The notes: a model not told the origin generated them from the sequence alone. A stretch of DNA of 64,000 nucleotides from Mycolicibacillus parakoreensis (GCF_022370835.2 NZ_CP092365.1:2356001-2420000), one strand, 5' to 3'; positions 26,804 through 36,014 are shown, counted from the first letter of the stretch. A program made the numbers and translations.

Positions 26804-27424
26804 CTACGGCTGGCCGGGGTTGAGACGCACGAACAGCGCGCGGGCTTCGGTCAGAACCGCGTCGCCGTGGCAGAGCCGGCCGGACACGAAGGTCTTGCGC
26901 CCGTCGATTTCGTCGAGGCCGGCATCGACCTGCAGATCGGTGCCGATCGGGACGATCCGGCGGTAGTCCAGGTGCAAAAACGCCGTGCGTTGGTAGCGGT
27001 TTTGCGTCAGCACGGCGGCGGTCATCCCCAGCAGCGAGTCGAACAGCAGCCCCAGCGCGCCGCCGTGCACCGCACCGTTGCGCCCCAGGTGGTACCGGGC
27101 GAACCGGGCCGTGCCCCTGACCCGGTCGCCGACGGTGCGGGTCGTCAACGGCACCGCCAGCAGGTTGCCGCGGTTGGGCAGATCCATCCGACGCCCCGAC
27201 GGCGCCGCCCATTCGTCGGCGTCGAACGGGGCCAGCAACGCCGACACCTGCTCGATCAAACCGGCGGCGCGGGTGATCACCGTGTCGGGGGCGTCGACGG
27301 CGCGGGCGTGATCCTGCAGGGTGCGCACCGCCTCGATGAAGCGCCCGTAGTCCGGGCCGCCCTTGTCGGTCGGTTCCGGCGGGTTGAAGCCGCCGCCCGG
27401 GTGTCGCTGATGCTGGTCTGCCAC
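26804..27424 (-). CDS. PaaI-type hotdog thioesterase
   Basis: 206 residues: about 90 variable N-terminal residues followed by a hotdog domain with NGAVHGGALGLLFDSLLG (active-site helix) and TAFLHLDYRRIVPIG. Hydrolyses acyl-CoA thioesters; substrate unknown. Transcribed alone and divergent from the DUF1990 gene. The 186 bp between it and thrS contains no other gene I can support. Confidence 0.85.
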   Translation of the reverse strand: MADQHQRHPGGGFNPPEPTDKGGPDYGRFIEAVRTLQDHARAVDAPDTVITRAAGLIEQVSALLAPFDADEWAAPSGRRMDLPNRGNLLAVPLTTRTVGDRVRGTARFARYHLGRNGAVHGGALGLLFDSLLGMTAAVLTQNRYQRTAFLHLDYRRIVPIGTDLQVDAGLDEIDGRKTFVSGRLCHGDAVLTEARALFVRLNPGQP

Positions 27425-27488
27425 CTGGTCACCGTAGGCGTCGCCGGTGGCACGCGCGCATCAGGCCGCGCCGTGCCAGAGTGAGAGG

Positions 27489-27989
27489 ATGGATCTGCGT
27501 GCGCTGACGACCGCGCCGTTCACCTACCCGCAGGTGGGCGCGACCGCCGACGACACCTTGCCCGAGGGCTATCACCACATCGACGCGGCGCATCGCATCG
27601 GCACCGGGCGGCGCCGCTTCGGGCAGGCCGGTGAGGCGGTGCTGCGCTACGGCATGCAACGCGGCGCGGGTCTGAAGGTCAGCGCCAGCAGCCCGATCGC
27701 CGCCCCCGGTGCGGTGGTGGTCGTCCACCTGGGCCCGATCGCGGCGCCGTGCCGGATCATCTACGTCGTCGAGGAGCAGAACCGTCGCGGGTTCGGCTAC
27801 GGGACGCTGTCCGGGCACCCGGAGTCCGGGGAGGAATTGTTCTCGGTGCAATACGACCCGGACCGCGACGCGGTCCACGCCGTGGTCCGGGCGTTCTCCC
27901 GGCCCGCGACGTGGTGGAGCAAGGCCGGCCATCCGATCACGTCGCTGGCCCAACGGATCGTCACCAGGCGCTACCTGCGCGCGGTGTGA
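27489..27989 (+). CDS. DUF1990 family protein
   Basis: 166 residues with the DUF1990 pattern: FTYPQVGAT at the N-terminus, RIGTGRRRF, and GYGTLSGHPESGEE-type motif in the middle. Family of unknown function common in actinobacteria. The ATG at 27489 follows GAGAG. Its 3' end overlaps the converging DoxX-like gene by 19 bp. Confidence 0.82.
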   Translation: MDLRALTTAPFTYPQVGATADDTLPEGYHHIDAAHRIGTGRRRFGQAGEAVLRYGMQRGAGLKVSASSPIAAPGAVVVVHLGPIAAPCRIIYVVEEQNRRGFGYGTLSGHPESGEELFSVQYDPDRDAVHAVVRAFSRPATWWSKAGHPITSLAQRIVTRRYLRAV

Positions 27990-28432
27990 CCGCCGTGCAC
28001 CGCCTGAGCGAGACGGGCCAGCGTGATCGCGGCAACCATCAGGCCGAAGTCGCGCAGCGCGACGTCGTAGTAGCCCGAGAGGGTGAGAAGGTCGACGATG
28101 ATGCCGGCCAGCCAGGCCGCGACCACCCAGGCGCCGATGCGCGGGGCGACCGCGACGAGCACCCCGGCGACGATCTCGATGACCCCGATCAGGTACATGC
28201 CCTGGTCGGCATTGCCGGGCAGGACGCCATCAATCCAGGGGGCGAGGTACTTGCCCCAGTGGTTGGTGACGGTGTCGCCGGGCACGTGCGGCAGGAAGTT
28301 GAAGAACTTGTCCAGACCGAACAGGATCGGTGCCACCGTGAATAGGGTGCGGAGCAGGAAGAACGCCTCGAACAGCGGATCTTTGATCCGCTCGGCGAGG
28401 CTCGATGTGGTGGTGAGGTGGTTGGTCGTCAT
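27971..28432 (-). CDS. DoxX/DUF417-like small membrane protein
   Basis: 153 residues, four hydrophobic helices with FGLDKFFNFLP and GVIEIVAGVLVAVAPRIGAWVVA as in DoxX-type proteins. The ATG at 28432 is 6 nt after a GGGG; a TTG 12 nt upstream is the alternative. It is divergent from a cysteine-containing regulator with a palindrome between them, so it is probably that regulator's target, perhaps in redox stress. Confidence 0.75.
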   Translation of the reverse strand: MTTNHLTTTSSLAERIKDPLFEAFFLLRTLFTVAPILFGLDKFFNFLPHVPGDTVTNHWGKYLAPWIDGVLPGNADQGMYLIGVIEIVAGVLVAVAPRIGAWVVAAWLAGIIVDLLTLSGYYDVALRDFGLMVAAITLARLAQAVHGGHTARR

Positions 28433-28448
28433 GGCAAACCCCAATCTC

Positions 28449-28466
28449 TAAAGAAGAATATCTTTA
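28449..28466. promoter_or_regulatory. Palindrome between DoxX-like gene and regulator
   Basis: TAAAGA-AGAATA-TCTTTA, a 6+6+6 dyad in a short AT-rich divergent promoter region. Likely operator for the regulator at 28526. Confidence 0.5.
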
Positions 28467-28525
28467 ATGTTAGAACGCATTAGACTGTAACAGCAAGACT
28501 TATATCCGATAGACATTGGGGCGTC

Positions 28526-29269
28526 ATGCCAGATCAGGATGGGTTGGCCCGGGACGCGGCCGGAATCGGGGCGCTCGCCGATCCGCTGCGCCGGCGGCTG
28601 TACGCGTTCGTCTGCGCGCAACCGGGACCGGTCAGCCGCGACCAGGCGGCCGACGCCGTCGGGGTGGCCCGCCACCAGGCGAAGTTTCACCTGGATCGGC
28701 TCGAGGCCGAGGGTCTGCTGGAGAGCAGCTATGCCCGGCTGACCGGGCGCACCGGCCCGGGCGCAGGGCGCCCGGCCAAGCTCTACCGCCGGTCCGCGCG
28801 CGACATCGCGATCAGCCTGCCGCACCGCGAATACCGGCTGGCCGGGGAATTGATGGCCACCGCGATCGCCGAATCCGCGGCGACCGGCGCGCCGGTGCGT
28901 GCGGTGCTCGACCGGGTCGCCACCGACTACGGGCGCCGGATCGGGGCGCGGGCTGCCGGCGCGCAGCCGCCGCAGACCGGCCGGGGGGCGCTGGCGGCGG
29001 CGTTGGCGGTGCTCGCCGAGCACGGCTACGAACCGTGCGATGCCACCGCCGCGCCGGTCTCCGTCGAGCAGGCCGAACCCGGCGAGGTCGTGTTGGCGAA
29101 CTGCCCGTTTCACGCCCTGGCGCAGAGCCAGACCGAACTGGCGTGCGGCATGAATTACGCCCTGATCCAAGGGCTGGCGGAGATGTTCACCCCGGTCGCG
29201 CCGCGCACCCGGCTCTGCCCGGGCGACCAACGCTGCTGCGTGGTGCTCGCCCCGGCCGAGATGCGCTGA
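28526..29269 (+). CDS. Helix-turn-helix regulator with C-terminal cysteine cluster (SufR-like)
   Basis: 247 residues. A winged helix at about 15-75 (DPLRRRLYAFVC, AADAVGVARHQAKFHLDRLEAEGLL, then a GRPAKLYRR wing). The C-terminal domain carries cysteines in NCPFHAL, LACGMN, RLCPGD and a final CC, resembling the iron-sulphur site of SufR-type regulators. A paralogue lies at 30081-30785. I infer redox or metal-cluster sensing and control of the divergent DoxX-like gene. Confidence 0.82.
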   Translation: MPDQDGLARDAAGIGALADPLRRRLYAFVCAQPGPVSRDQAADAVGVARHQAKFHLDRLEAEGLLESSYARLTGRTGPGAGRPAKLYRRSARDIAISLPHREYRLAGELMATAIAESAATGAPVRAVLDRVATDYGRRIGARAAGAQPPQTGRGALAAALAVLAEHGYEPCDATAAPVSVEQAEPGEVVLANCPFHALAQSQTELACGMNYALIQGLAEMFTPVAPRTRLCPGDQRCCVVLAPAEMR

Positions 29270-29284
29270 GCCCTCCCCGGGGGG

Positions 29285-29629
29285 CTACTCGGGGTGTTTG
29301 GCGCTCAACGCGACGGTGAGCAGCACCGCGGAGTCCTCGAACGCCGTCAGCCCGTGCCGCTGGGGCGGGATCGTGACGTAGTCGCCGGCCGCGCCCTCCC
29401 AGGTGCTCTCACCGACGGTCAACGCGACACGGCCGGTCAGGACCTGCAGCGTGGCCTCCCCCGGGCTGTCGTGTTCGGCCAGTTCCTCCCCGCCGCGCAA
29501 CGCCACCAGGGTCTGCCGCAACCCGTGGGCATGGCCGCCGTGGACGGTCGTCGCGGCGCGCCCGGCCCGCGAGTCGCGTGCCTCGGCGATCTTCTCGGCG
29601 GCCAGCGTGGTCAGCGACAGCGATTCCAT
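29285..29629 (-). CDS. Small cupin-domain protein
   Basis: 114 residues, single cupin fold: GGEELAEHDSPGEATLQVL and a later IPPQRHGL histidine give a plausible metal site. The ATG at 29629 has AAAGGA seven nt upstream. Convergent with the SufR-like regulator gene. Function unknown; such small cupins often guard against oxidative damage. Confidence 0.75.
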   Translation of the reverse strand: MESLSLTTLAAEKIAEARDSRAGRAATTVHGGHAHGLRQTLVALRGGEELAEHDSPGEATLQVLTGRVALTVGESTWEGAAGDYVTIPPQRHGLTAFEDSAVLLTVALSAKHPE

Positions 29630-29658
29630 CAACACATCCTTTGGGTCGGTGGGGACGA

Positions 29659-30084
29659 TCAGCCGGCCAGCAGGAGCGCCCCGGCGGTCAGCAACGCGGT
29701 CAGCTTAATCAACTCCAGCGCGACGTAGACGTAATGCACGCGCGAACGCGGCCCGTCGTAGCCGGCCAACACCCGATCGGACCGCTTGTTGAGCCGGGGA
29801 CGCACCACGGCCAACTGCACGACCAGCATCGCCAGCGCCACCGCGAACGCCGCGATGACCAGCGGGCGGGGCGGGGAGACGATCACAAGGATCGCCAGCA
29901 GTCCGGCGAAGATGCCCTCCACGGTGTTCAGCGCGCGAAACACCAACCGCCCGATGCCCAACCCGATCTGCAGCGTCACGTTCGGGGCACGGAATTTCAG
30001 GGGCGCCTCGATGAACGCGATCCCGGCGACCATGCCCACCCAGACGAACGTGATCGCGATGGCGACCGCGGTGCCGCTGCTCAC
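29659..30084 (-). CDS. Four-helix membrane protein, unknown
   Basis: 141 residues, four hydrophobic helices, first loop AFIEAPLKF, and a conserved-looking RPRLNKRSD between helices 3 and 4. Resembles DUF4149/anthrone-oxygenase-size integral proteins but I cannot name the family. The GTG at 30084 overlaps the stop of the SufR-like regulator (GTGA), so it is co-translated with it. Confidence 0.7.
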   Translation of the reverse strand: MSSGTAVAIAITFVWVGMVAGIAFIEAPLKFRAPNVTLQIGLGIGRLVFRALNTVEGIFAGLLAILVIVSPPRPLVIAAFAVALAMLVVQLAVVRPRLNKRSDRVLAGYDGPRSRVHYVYVALELIKLTALLTAGALLLAG

Positions 30085-30785
30085 GTCACGGCCCCGTCGG
30101 CGGCGGCGTCTGCCGAGCGCGCGGCGGCCCGGCTCAGATGCGCCAGGCACATGTCCGGCTCGGCGAACGCATCGAGGCGATTGATCGCCACCGGCGCGTC
30201 CCAGGTCTCCAACGCACCCTCCATCAGGCCCAGGTGGATCGGGCAGACCACCTCCGGATCGGCCTCGGCGAGTTCGAGAAACGGGCAGTGCCGCAGACCG
30301 ACCTGCTTCTGACCGCCGGCCTCACGGCGCTCGGGCGCGAAGCCGAGCTCGTCGAGCATCTCGACCAGCCGCTCGATCGACTCCTCGGCGCCGGGGGGCG
30401 CCGCGCCGGGTTTGGCCGGACGCAGCCGCCGGCCCCATTCCCGCCCGGCCGCCAGCGCCTTGGCCCCCGGGTTGGCGTCGGCGGCGAAACCGATGGTCAA
30501 GATCTCGGCCAGCACCCGGTAACGCCGTGGCCCGCCGCGGTCCATCTGCCGGACCGCCTGCACCATCACCGGGGGCCGACCGGGCCCGTGGTGGGCGGCC
30601 TTGACCCGTTCGACCCGCCCGTCGCTGATCAGCGTCGCCAGATGGAAGCGCACGGTGTTGGGGTGCACCCGCAACTGCTGGGCGATCGCGGCGATGCTCA
30701 ACGGCCCGTTGGCGGCCTTCAACGCCCGCCACACGTCGAGGCGGCGGCCCGTCAGTTCCCCCGGCGACACGGCGATTGAGCTCAC
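30081..30785 (-). CDS. Helix-turn-helix regulator with C-terminal cysteines (SufR-like)
   Basis: 234 residues, paralogue of 28526-29269. N-terminal winged helix (VWRALKAANGPLSIAAIAQQLRVHPNTVRFHL) and C-terminal HCPFLEL, VVCPIHLG and DMCLAH, three cysteines that could hold a cluster. Its GTG at 30785 overlaps the ferredoxin stop, so it is co-expressed with fdxA. Likely a redox-responsive repressor. Confidence 0.82.
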   Translation of the reverse strand: MSSIAVSPGELTGRRLDVWRALKAANGPLSIAAIAQQLRVHPNTVRFHLATLISDGRVERVKAAHHGPGRPPVMVQAVRQMDRGGPRRYRVLAEILTIGFAADANPGAKALAAGREWGRRLRPAKPGAAPPGAEESIERLVEMLDELGFAPERREAGGQKQVGLRHCPFLELAEADPEVVCPIHLGLMEGALETWDAPVAINRLDAFAEPDMCLAHLSRAAARSADAAADGAVT

Positions 30786-31126
30786 TCCCCCTGTTTGGGC
30801 AAGCTCGCGACCAGTGGGGTGTCGACCCCCAGCGGACCGAGTTTGGCGGCTCCCCCGGGCGAGCCCAGCGGTTCGTCGCGGCCGGGAAGCGTCTCGGAGA
30901 AGAAGTCGGCGTTGTCGTCTTGATACGGCTGCAAATCCTCGGGAAGATCGTCTTCGTAGTAGATTGCCTCTACGGGGCAGACCGGCTCGCAGGCACCGCA
31001 GTCGACACACTCGTCTGGGTGGATGTAGAGGGCTCGGCCTCCCTCGTAGATGCAGTCGACCGGGCACTCATCGACACAGGCCCGGTCCATGACATCTACA
31101 CACGGTTTCCCGATCACATAAGTCAT
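30782..31126 (-). CDS. fdxA: Seven-iron ferredoxin FdxA
   Basis: 114-residue bacterial 7Fe ferredoxin. The cysteine pattern is CVDV-x5-CVDECPVDCIYEG for the 3Fe-4S side and CVDCGACEPVCP for the 4Fe-4S side. Such ferredoxins pass electrons to cytochromes P450 and other oxygenases. Divergent from the cupin gene at 31180, with a compact promoter region between them. Confidence 0.95.
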   Translation of the reverse strand: MTYVIGKPCVDVMDRACVDECPVDCIYEGGRALYIHPDECVDCGACEPVCPVEAIYYEDDLPEDLQPYQDDNADFFSETLPGRDEPLGSPGGAAKLGPLGVDTPLVASLPKQGE

Positions 31127-31179
31127 GCGCTAGAGTTTACACAAGCGTTTTTGTGGAAACCAGGAAGGCGAGCCTAGCC

Positions 31180-31779
31180 ATGGTCGACGACGAACTTGAC
31201 GTCCGTGACCTGCGTAAACCTGACCGAGACCGCCGTGTTTTCGCCGCTTTCGCGGCCCTCGCCGTCGACGAATCGGTCGTTGTGGTCGACGACGGCGACC
31301 CTCAGCGGTTGCGCGAACAGTTCGACGCCGACTATCCGGGCAGCGTCGGATGGGAGCAGCTCGACGACGGTGCCGGGCCCTACCGCATCAGGATCACCAA
31401 GCGCACCGCGACGCCGCTGCCGCGGGTGTTGGTCAACACCGACGACGTCGCCTCCGCGCAGCCGGAGGCCGGCGGCAACCTGTGGAAGCTCGACCTGCGC
31501 GAGCGCGGGCTGGACTCCAACATCATCGCCTTGCCGCCGCACGGGGGCATCGGCGCCCACACCGGCGCCGAAGTCGACGTGTTGGTGCATGTGCTCGCCG
31601 GAAGTGGCACCTTGACCACCGAGCAGACCACCGTGGCCCTGCGCCCCGGTGCGCTGCTGTGGATGCCGCGGCGGTCCCGTCGCGCAATCGACGCCGGCCC
31701 GGACGGGCTGCGTTATCTGACCGTGCATCAGCACCGCGAGATCAGCGGGCTGATGCCTACCGTGAGGCAGGCTGTCTAA
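31180..31779 (+). CDS. DUF2249/cupin domain protein
   Basis: 199 residues in two parts: a DUF2249-like N-terminal half (ESVVVVDDGDPQRLREQFDADYPGSVGW, a SirA/TusA-like fold) and a C-terminal cupin (LPPHGGIGAHTGAEVDVLVHVL). The ATG at 31180 has GGAAGG upstream. It ends at 31779, directly before the next methyltransferase. Proteins like this often act in nitrosative or redox stress; exact job unknown. Confidence 0.78.
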   Translation: MVDDELDVRDLRKPDRDRRVFAAFAALAVDESVVVVDDGDPQRLREQFDADYPGSVGWEQLDDGAGPYRIRITKRTATPLPRVLVNTDDVASAQPEAGGNLWKLDLRERGLDSNIIALPPHGGIGAHTGAEVDVLVHVLAGSGTLTTEQTTVALRPGALLWMPRRSRRAIDAGPDGLRYLTVHQHREISGLMPTVRQAV

Positions 31780-32607
31780 ATGACCGAGATCGACAACGTC
31801 CCCCCCTCCGACCCCCAGCTGCCCGGCTCGGAGCGCGACGCCGAACACGCGCAGGGCCACTGGCTGTTGGCCCGGTTGGGCAAAAAGGTGCTGCGCCCGG
31901 GCGGCATCGAACTGACCCGATCGCTGCTGCGGCGCGCCGAACTGCACGACTCCGACGTCTTGGAGTTGGCCCCCGGGATGGGGCGCACCGCCACCGAGAT
32001 CATCGCCGCCAAACCGCGCTCCTATGTCGGTGCCGAGCAGAACGCCGACGCCGCCCGCCTGGTCACCGAGATCGTGGCGCCCGCGCACGGTGAGGTGCGC
32101 GTGGCCGACGCCGAGGACACCGGCCTGCCCGACGCCAGCCGCGACGTCGTCGTCGGCGAGGCGATGCTGACCATGCAGGGCGAGAAGTCCAAGAACGCCA
32201 TCGTCGCCGAGGCGGCCCGGGTGCTACGACCGGGTGGGCGCTACGCCATCCACGAGTTGGCGTTGACCCCCGACACTCTCGACGAGAGCGTGAAAAACGA
32301 GGTGCAGCAGGCGCTGGCCCGGTCGATCAAGGTCAACGCCCGGCCGCTGACGATCGCCGAGTGGTCCACGCTGCTCAACAAGCACGGCCTGGTCGTCGAC
32401 GAGGTGGAGACCGCACCGATGGCGCTGCTGCAGCCGCGTCGGCTGCTCTCCGACGAGGGCCTGTTCGGTGTGTTGCGGTTCGTCAAAAACCTGCTGACCC
32501 AGCACGATGCGCGGCGCCGGGTGCTGACGATGCGCGGCGTATTCCGCAAGTACAACCGCCAGATGACCGCCATCGCGATCGTGGCGCACAAACCGGCCGC
32601 GAACTGA
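31780..32607 (+). CDS. SAM-dependent methyltransferase
   Basis: 275 residues, class I methyltransferase fold. The SAM motif I reads VLELAPGMGRTA, followed by an acidic YVGAEQ and a LRPGGRYAIHEL post-motif. Starts at the base after the previous stop, so it is co-translated with the DUF2249/cupin gene. Substrate not predictable. Confidence 0.85.
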   Translation: MTEIDNVPPSDPQLPGSERDAEHAQGHWLLARLGKKVLRPGGIELTRSLLRRAELHDSDVLELAPGMGRTATEIIAAKPRSYVGAEQNADAARLVTEIVAPAHGEVRVADAEDTGLPDASRDVVVGEAMLTMQGEKSKNAIVAEAARVLRPGGRYAIHELALTPDTLDESVKNEVQQALARSIKVNARPLTIAEWSTLLNKHGLVVDEVETAPMALLQPRRLLSDEGLFGVLRFVKNLLTQHDARRRVLTMRGVFRKYNRQMTAIAIVAHKPAAN

Positions 32608-32622
32608 TCCGGGGACCCCACC

Positions 32623-33441
32623 ATGTCCGATCGCTACGCCGATTTTCCCACCCTGCGATTGGAGTACGCCGACGATGGTGTGCTGCAGCTGATCCTGGAT
32701 GCGCCGGGGCTCAACTCGGTCGGCCCGCGCATGCACCGCGATCTGGCCGACGTGTGGCCGGTGATCGACCGTGACCCGCAGGTCCGCGCCGTCGTGGTGC
32801 GCGGGGCGGGTACGGCGTTCTCCGCCGGCGGCAGCTTCGAGCTGATCGAGGAGACCATCGGCGATTACGACGGCCGGGTGCGGATCATGCGTGAGGCCCG
32901 GGACCTGGTGTTCAACCTGATCAACTTCTCCAAGCCGCTCGTCTCGGCGATCCGCGGGCCGGCGGTCGGGGCGGGTCTGGTGGTGGCGCTGCTGGCCGAC
33001 ATCTCGGTGGCCGGGCGCAGTGCCAAGATCATCGACGGGCACACCAAGCTGGGGGTCGCCGCCGGCGACCACGCCGCCATCTGTTGGCCGCTTCTGGTCG
33101 GGATGGCCAAGGCCAAGTACTACCTGTTGACCTGCGAGCCGTTGCGCGGCGCGGAGGCCGAGCGTATCGGGTTGGTCTCCACCTGCGTCGACGACGACGA
33201 CGTGCTCGACACCGCCAACCGGATCGCGACGAACCTGGCCACCGGGGCCCAGCATGCGATCCGCTGGACCAAACACAGCCTCAACCACTGGTACCGCATG
33301 TTCGGGCCGGTGTTCGAGACGTCGATGGGGTTGGAGTTCTTGTCGTTCAGCGGTCCCGACGTCCACGAGGGCCTGGCCGCGGTGCGCGAGAAACGGCCGC
33401 CGCGCTTCGGCGCCACTCCCCCGGATTTCACCGCGCCGTAG
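32623..33441 (+). CDS. Enoyl-CoA hydratase/isomerase
   Basis: 272 residues, crotonase fold. The oxyanion-hole segment reads [10 protein letters not shown] and the second one [16 protein letters not shown]. The usual catalytic glutamates are not evident: the first position is in GDHAAICW, so the reaction may be isomerisation or another crotonase chemistry. 15 nt after the methyltransferase gene. Confidence 0.86.
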   Translation: MSDRYADFPTLRLEYADDGVLQLILDAPGLNSVGPRMHRDLADVWPVIDRDPQVRAVVVRGAGTAFSAGGSFELIEETIGDYDGRVRIMREARDLVFNLINFSKPLVSAIRGPAVGAGLVVALLADISVAGRSAKIIDGHTKLGVAAGDHAAICWPLLVGMAKAKYYLLTCEPLRGAEAERIGLVSTCVDDDDVLDTANRIATNLATGAQHAIRWTKHSLNHWYRMFGPVFETSMGLEFLSFSGPDVHEGLAAVREKRPPRFGATPPDFTAP

Positions 33442-33470
33442 CTTCGCCGCAGCCGCGCGGATCCGCCGTG

Positions 33471-33845
33471 CTAAGCCGATTCGGCCGGCAGCGGCGGCGG
33501 CGGGGGCGGCGGGGGCCCGGGGGCGTCCAACCCGATCTTGTCGCCGGGCTCGACGTGGGGGCACAGGTGGCGCAGCGCGGGGCCGATGGCCTCTCCCTGC
33601 CAGCCGCTGGCCCGATAGTGCTCGAGGTCGATGCCGTCGCGTTTGGCCCGGCAGATCGTGTAGCCCAGATCCAGGCTGAGCCGGTCGTTCCAGGTGATGA
33701 TCGGCACCAACGGCACCGCCTGGTGGAACTCGTCGAGGAACGCCCGCTCGGCGGCGGGGTCGCCGGCCTGCGCCGTCGGCGCGCCCACCAGGGCTGCGGA
33801 CACCAGCGCCACGCCGACCGCGGCAAGTGTGGACTTGATCATCAC
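33471..33845 (-). CDS. Secreted DUF732-type protein
   Basis: 124 residues. A signal peptide with cleavage near PTAQAG (residue 28), then a DUF732-like helical domain with two cysteines (TICRAK, RHLCPH) and a proline-rich C-terminal tail of PPPPPPPP. DUF732 is a mycobacterial exported family of unknown function. Converges with the hydratase gene. Confidence 0.83.
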   Translation of the reverse strand: MMIKSTLAAVGVALVSAALVGAPTAQAGDPAAERAFLDEFHQAVPLVPIITWNDRLSLDLGYTICRAKRDGIDLEHYRASGWQGEAIGPALRHLCPHVEPGDKIGLDAPGPPPPPPPPLPAESA

Positions 33846-33978
33846 GGTCCTTCACTGTCGGAGAGCCTGCGAAAACCTTGGCACATTTTCGGCCCGAATG
33901 GGACCGGAAGCGCCGGGGTGACCGCCGCTGACGCCGTCGCGTGCGGCGCGGCGCGGCCCGCGTGCCACACTGAACGCC

Positions 33979-34593
33979 ATGGCCAACCCGCTCAGCCACC
34001 ACGTGTCCACCGTGTTCGACCAGGTCGCCCGGGTCTATGACTTCCCCCTGCTTCAGCGGCTCGCCTACCAGCCGATTCAAGACGCCGTGCTGGCCCGGTT
34101 GCGGGCCGCGGGCTCGCGGCGCATCGTCGACGTCGGGTGCGGCACCGGGATTCTGAGCACCCGCATCGCCGAGGAGTTGACGCCGGCCGCCGTCTACGGC
34201 TGCGACATGTCCGAGGGCATGCTCGACAAAGCCCGCGCCCGCTCGACCGCGGTGCAGTGGATGCGGACCCCGGCCGAGACGATGCCGTTCGACGACGCCT
34301 CGATCGACGCGGTGATCTCGACCAACGCGTTCCATTTCTTCGATCAACCGGCCGCGGTCGCCGAGTTCCACCGGGTGCTGGCCCCCGGCGGGCTGATGAT
34401 CATCGGCGTGGTCAACCCGGTCAGCACCGGGCGCCGCCTGCTGTTGTGGGTCGGCACCGGCGGCGGCTCGGTGGGCAAGTTCCCCACCCCCGACGAGATG
34501 CGCATCCTGGCCACCCGGGCGGGGTTCTCCTCGGTGACCCACCACACGGTGCGCGGCTGGACCGGCGAGGGGCTGACCATCGCCGCCAAGTAG
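33979..34593 (+). CDS. SAM-dependent methyltransferase (UbiE-like)
   Basis: 204 residues with motif I IVDVGCGTGILS, motif II YGCDMSEGML and post-motif STNAFHFFDQPAA, LAPGGLMIIG. Single gene in its own transcript. Likely a small-molecule or lipid methylase; substrate unknown. Confidence 0.87.
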   Translation: MANPLSHHVSTVFDQVARVYDFPLLQRLAYQPIQDAVLARLRAAGSRRIVDVGCGTGILSTRIAEELTPAAVYGCDMSEGMLDKARARSTAVQWMRTPAETMPFDDASIDAVISTNAFHFFDQPAAVAEFHRVLAPGGLMIIGVVNPVSTGRRLLLWVGTGGGSVGKFPTPDEMRILATRAGFSSVTHHTVRGWTGEGLTIAAK

Positions 34594-34639
34594 CGGCGGC
34601 GACCGCCGGGCCCGCGCCGCCCTCTGATGTACTGCGGAG

Positions 34640-35197
34640 ATGGCTACCACGACCTGGACCCTGCACGCCGACGACGACCCGGCGAACGCCCTGACCCTGC
34701 GCACCGGGGTCACCGGACGCGCCGCCCGGATGGGTCACCGGCTGACCCTCGCGGTGACCTCCTGGCGGGTGACCGTCGACTGGGACGGCGAGCATCCGGT
34801 GGCGGCGGCGCTGGTCGTCGACGTCGACTCCCTCGCGGTGCGCTCCGGGGAGGGCGGGCTGACCCCGCTGTCGGGTCCGGAGAAGGCGCTGGTGCGCACC
34901 AACGCCTTAAAGACGCTGAACGCCAAGAAGTTTCCCACCGTCGAATTTCACGCCGAGGCGATCACCGCCGGTGACGGCGGCTACACGCTGCGCGGCCCGC
35001 TGAGCGTGCACGGGGTGAGCCGGTCGATCGAGGTCGCCCTGACCGTCACCGACGAGGGTGACCACTGGCGGTTGGGGACCCGCAGCGAGGTGTCGCAGGC
35101 GGCGCACCACATCAAGCCGTATTCGATGGCGATGGGCGCGATGCGCGTCGCCGACGCGGTGGGCGTGGAGTTCGCCGCACGCCGGCCCAAGGGCTGA
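34640..35197 (+). CDS. YceI-family lipid-binding protein
   Basis: 185 residues. Lipocalin-like YceI fold: TWTLHADDD at the start, ALVRTNALKTLNAKKFPTVEF, and GPLSVHGVSRSIEVALT. No signal peptide, so cytoplasmic. The family binds isoprenoid-type lipids; the role in mycobacteria is unsettled. Confidence 0.85.
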   Translation: MATTTWTLHADDDPANALTLRTGVTGRAARMGHRLTLAVTSWRVTVDWDGEHPVAAALVVDVDSLAVRSGEGGLTPLSGPEKALVRTNALKTLNAKKFPTVEFHAEAITAGDGGYTLRGPLSVHGVSRSIEVALTVTDEGDHWRLGTRSEVSQAAHHIKPYSMAMGAMRVADAVGVEFAARRPKG

Positions 35198-35244
35198 CGG
35201 GCGGATGCGTTGCCGGCGGCACGGACCGGTTACCGTCGTGCGCT

Positions 35245-35979
35245 GTGATCGTGTTGCTGCCGCCGTCGGAGACCAAACACCCCGGCGGTGACGGCCCGCC
35301 GCTGGCGCTGGATTCCCTGGGTACGCCCGCACTGACCCCACTGCGCCGCGAACTGCTCGACGACGTGGTCGCGTTGGCCGCCGATCGTGACGCCAGCCGG
35401 CGGGCGTTGGGCCTGTCGACCCGCCAGGACGACGAGATCGACCGCAACGCGGTGCTGCGCAGCGCCCCGACGCTGCCGGCGCTGCACCGCTACACCGGGG
35501 TGCTCTACGACGCGCTGGATGTGGGGTCGCTGCGCGGGGCCGCCGCCGCACGCGCGCACGCTCGACTCGCGGTCGTCTCGGCGCTGTTCGGGTTGCTGCG
35601 CGGCGACGACGCGGTGCCGGCCTACCGGCTGTCGGCGGGCTCGAGGCTGCCGGGACGGCCCACGCTGGCGGCCCGGTGGCGGCCGGTGTTGGAGCCGGTG
35701 CTCGCCGGACTCGCCGAGCGGCACCTGATCGTGGAGCTGCGCTCGGGCCCGTATGCGGCGCTGGCCCAGGTTCCCGGCGCGCTGCTCAGCGAGGGCGCAG
35801 ACGGTCGACGGGTGGCGGTCAGCCACGCCAACAAGGCCCACAAGGGCCGGTTGGCGCGGGCGCTGGCCACCACACGTGCCGAGCCGACCGACGCCGCCGC
35901 GGTGGCCGCCGTCGCGCGCCGCGCCGGGCTGCGGGTCGAGCTTCGCGGCACCGAACTCCGCGTGCTGGTGCCCGGCTGA
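35245..35979 (+). CDS. yaaA: YaaA-type peroxide stress protein
   Basis: 244 residues. The N-terminal VLLPPSETK and C-terminal SHANKAHKGRLARAL are hallmarks of the YaaA (UPF0246) family, linked in E. coli to lowering free iron during peroxide stress. The GTG at 35245 follows the YceI gene by 47 nt. Confidence 0.88.
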   Translation: MIVLLPPSETKHPGGDGPPLALDSLGTPALTPLRRELLDDVVALAADRDASRRALGLSTRQDDEIDRNAVLRSAPTLPALHRYTGVLYDALDVGSLRGAAAARAHARLAVVSALFGLLRGDDAVPAYRLSAGSRLPGRPTLAARWRPVLEPVLAGLAERHLIVELRSGPYAALAQVPGALLSEGADGRRVAVSHANKAHKGRLARALATTRAEPTDAAAVAAVARRAGLRVELRGTELRVLVPG

Positions 35980-36014
35980 GCTCGCCGGTGCCGACGATCC
36001 CGGACCGGGCGTGC

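Noticed and set aside
24761..27484. 907-residue plus frame over thrS
   Set aside because: Opposite strand of thrS and the thioesterase; no motif or start site.
32224..34713. 829-residue minus frame
   Set aside because: Covers well-supported plus-strand methyltransferases and hydratase; composition is typical high-GC shadow.
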